Shown here: positions 63,076 to 64,000 of the stretch, piece by piece
How positions within the stretch are numbered: position 1 is the stretch's first letter
Layout of the letters: every line of letters starts with the position of its first letter
Source: DATAWK01 sp036267255
GTDB lineage: Bacteria; Acidobacteriota; Terriglobia; Terriglobales; Acidobacteriaceae
Direction of reading: 5' to 3'
Assembly (NCBI GenBank): GCA_036267255.1
Contig: DATAWK010000047.1
Span: 248,001 to 312,000, forward strand
DNA: 64,000 bases
Notes under the pieces: generated by a model
Databases searched by the model: none
Told to the model about the DNA's origin: nothing
Seen by the model: only the letters and a program-made list of their open reading frames with translations
Made by a program: the position numbers and the translations under genes

Positions 63076-64000
63076 TTATTCAGGATGACAAGCTATGCGC
63101 CGATTCAACGCCATGGTGGACGCCATCCTCATCGCTGCCTTCATATTTGCCGGACTTGCCTGATTCGTGCCGGCAATATCGAATGCTGTTCCGTGATCAA
63201 CGGATGTTCGAATAATCGGAATTCCCAGCGATATATTGACGGTATTATCGAAGTCGAGAATCTTCATCGGGATATGACCTTGATCGTGATACATCGCAAC
63301 AACCAAGTCATGTGAACCGCGTGAGGCGCGCAGAAAGATCGTGTCCGGTGCTAATGGGCCTTCCACATCCATGCCCTGCGCGCGACAGCTATCGATGGCG
63401 GGAGTTATGAATTCGGCATCTTCCGTTCCAAACATCCCATGCTCGCCGGCATGAGGATTCAAACCGCACACTGCAATCCTCGGTTTCGTATGGCCAAGCA
63501 GCAACATGGCTTTATGGCCAAGTTCAATGGTGCGGGCAATCGTTTCCGTATTTAGGTTGCATGCATTCCGCAGACTAATGTGCGTAGAAACATGAACAAC
63601 GCAAAGTCGTTCGCTGGCTAAAAGCATGCGCGATTCGTTTGCGCCGCAAAGTGCGGCAATATATTCCGTATGGCCGGAAAATGGTATTCCGCTCAACATC
63701 ACCGCTTCTTTATTGAGAGGCGCTGTCACCAGCGCGTCTACTTCCTTCCGCAGGCACATCTCTGTTGCAATGCGTACATAACCGGCTGCGGCTTTTCCGT
63801 AGTTAGCGCACAACTGTCCTGTCTTCACTTCTTCGCACAACAATCCAGCATCGTGGAACGTTACAGGCAGTGTGTTTAACAGAATGCCCGTGGATGCTTC
63901 CGCAACTGCGACAGCTGCCTTGTCTCCGATCAATATCCAATTGGCGAGGGACGCTATTGCCGGATCGGCGAGCGCTTTTAGCGTCACCTCGCATCCGATA
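63076..64000 (-). CDS. PdxA family dehydrogenase, 5' end outside the window
   Basis: The frame is open to the right edge; about 20-25 N-terminal residues are missing. The visible part starts with IGCEVTLKALADP, matching the GIGPEVTLKAL region of PdxA, and has FSGHTEYIA, LNPHAGEHG, VVAMYHDQGHIPMK and TSVDHGTAFDIAG with the conserved metal-binding His and Asp. True PdxA oxidises 4-phosphohydroxy-L-threonine in vitamin B6 synthesis, but PdxA2 paralogues act on D-threonate or D-erythronate 4-phosphate. Next to an ACS-type sugar-acid transporter, the PdxA2 role is more likely. The DUF1537 kinase usually linked with PdxA2 may lie beyond the edge. Confidence 0.82.
   Translation of the reverse strand, partial: IGCEVTLKALADPAIASLANWILIGDKAAVAVAEASTGILLNTLPVTFHDAGLLCEEVKTGQLCANYGKAAAGYVRIATEMCLRKEVDALVTAPLNKEAVMLSGIPFSGHTEYIAALCGANESRMLLASERLCVVHVSTHISLRNACNLNTETIARTIELGHKAMLLLGHTKPRIAVCGLNPHAGEHGMFGTEDAEFITPAIDSCRAQGMDVEGPLAPDTIFLRASRGSHDLVVAMYHDQGHIPMKILDFDNTVNISLGIPIIRTSVDHGTAFDIAGTNQASPANMKAAMRMASTMALNRRIACHPE

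Overview
The window looks like chromosomal DNA of an acidobacterium (Acidobacteriota, Terriglobia, near Granulicella/Terriglobus/Edaphobacter). The reasons are a 131-residue cupin matching the Granulicella tundricola manganese hydroxynitrile lyase at every metal ligand, an Oar-like TonB-dependent receptor with an N-terminal carboxypeptidase-regulatory domain, CRTAC1 and very long TPR proteins, multihaem cytochromes, a split b/b' ATP synthase operon, and many Tat-exported glycosidases. No phage, insertion sequence, CRISPR array or rRNA was seen. The taxonomic call is inference from gene content. Positions 1-31200 are mostly housekeeping: the 3' end of a DUF2203 gene, an outer-membrane protein, a beta-propeller lipoprotein, an SH3 lipoprotein, a DegT aminotransferase, hfq-hflX, and the ATP synthase genes atpF'-F-H-A-G-D-C without the a and c subunits. 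These are followed by a lone receiver protein, a 3-hydroxyacyl-CoA dehydrogenase, the GtHNL-like cupin, a WalJ-type hydrolase, two ECF sigma/anti-sigma pairs, a lytic transglycosylase, tRNA-Leu(UAA), a receiver-ATPase fusion, endonuclease III, HemQ, a DedA protein, a glutaminase-family enzyme, an SDR and a small cupin. Positions 31285-56825 are the most interesting part. A leftward operon encodes hydroxyproline catabolism: 4-hydroxyproline 2-epimerase, a three-subunit D-hydroxyproline dehydrogenase, and a pyrroline-hydroxycarboxylate deaminase. Divergent from it are a Tat-exported GH127 beta-L-arabinofuranosidase and then an apparent operon of a GntR/FCD regulator, an enolase-superfamily enzyme resembling cis-3-hydroxy-L-proline dehydratase, a GH95 glycosidase, dipeptidyl peptidase IV and a POT peptide symporter. 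Further right come an Oar-like TonB receptor and, divergent from it, a GH29 alpha-L-fucosidase followed by an M1 aminopeptidase. Together these could strip arabinose and fucose/galactose from hydroxyproline-rich plant glycoproteins (extensins, arabinogalactan proteins), cut the proline-rich peptides, import them and burn the hydroxyproline. Four intergenic copies of one operator-like motif (core TGTATACACGATGCCA) sit before the epimerase operon, GH127, the gntR gene, and between the TonB receptor and GH29. This ties the parts into one probable regulon of the local GntR protein. Positions 46992-48746 and 56820-64000 hold a heptahaem cytochrome, a CRTAC1 protein, a giant TPR protein, an ACS-type MFS transporter and a PdxA-family dehydrogenase cut by the window end. 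Starts were moved to internal codons where a Shine-Dalgarno sequence, a signal peptide or family alignment favoured them; this is stated per gene.
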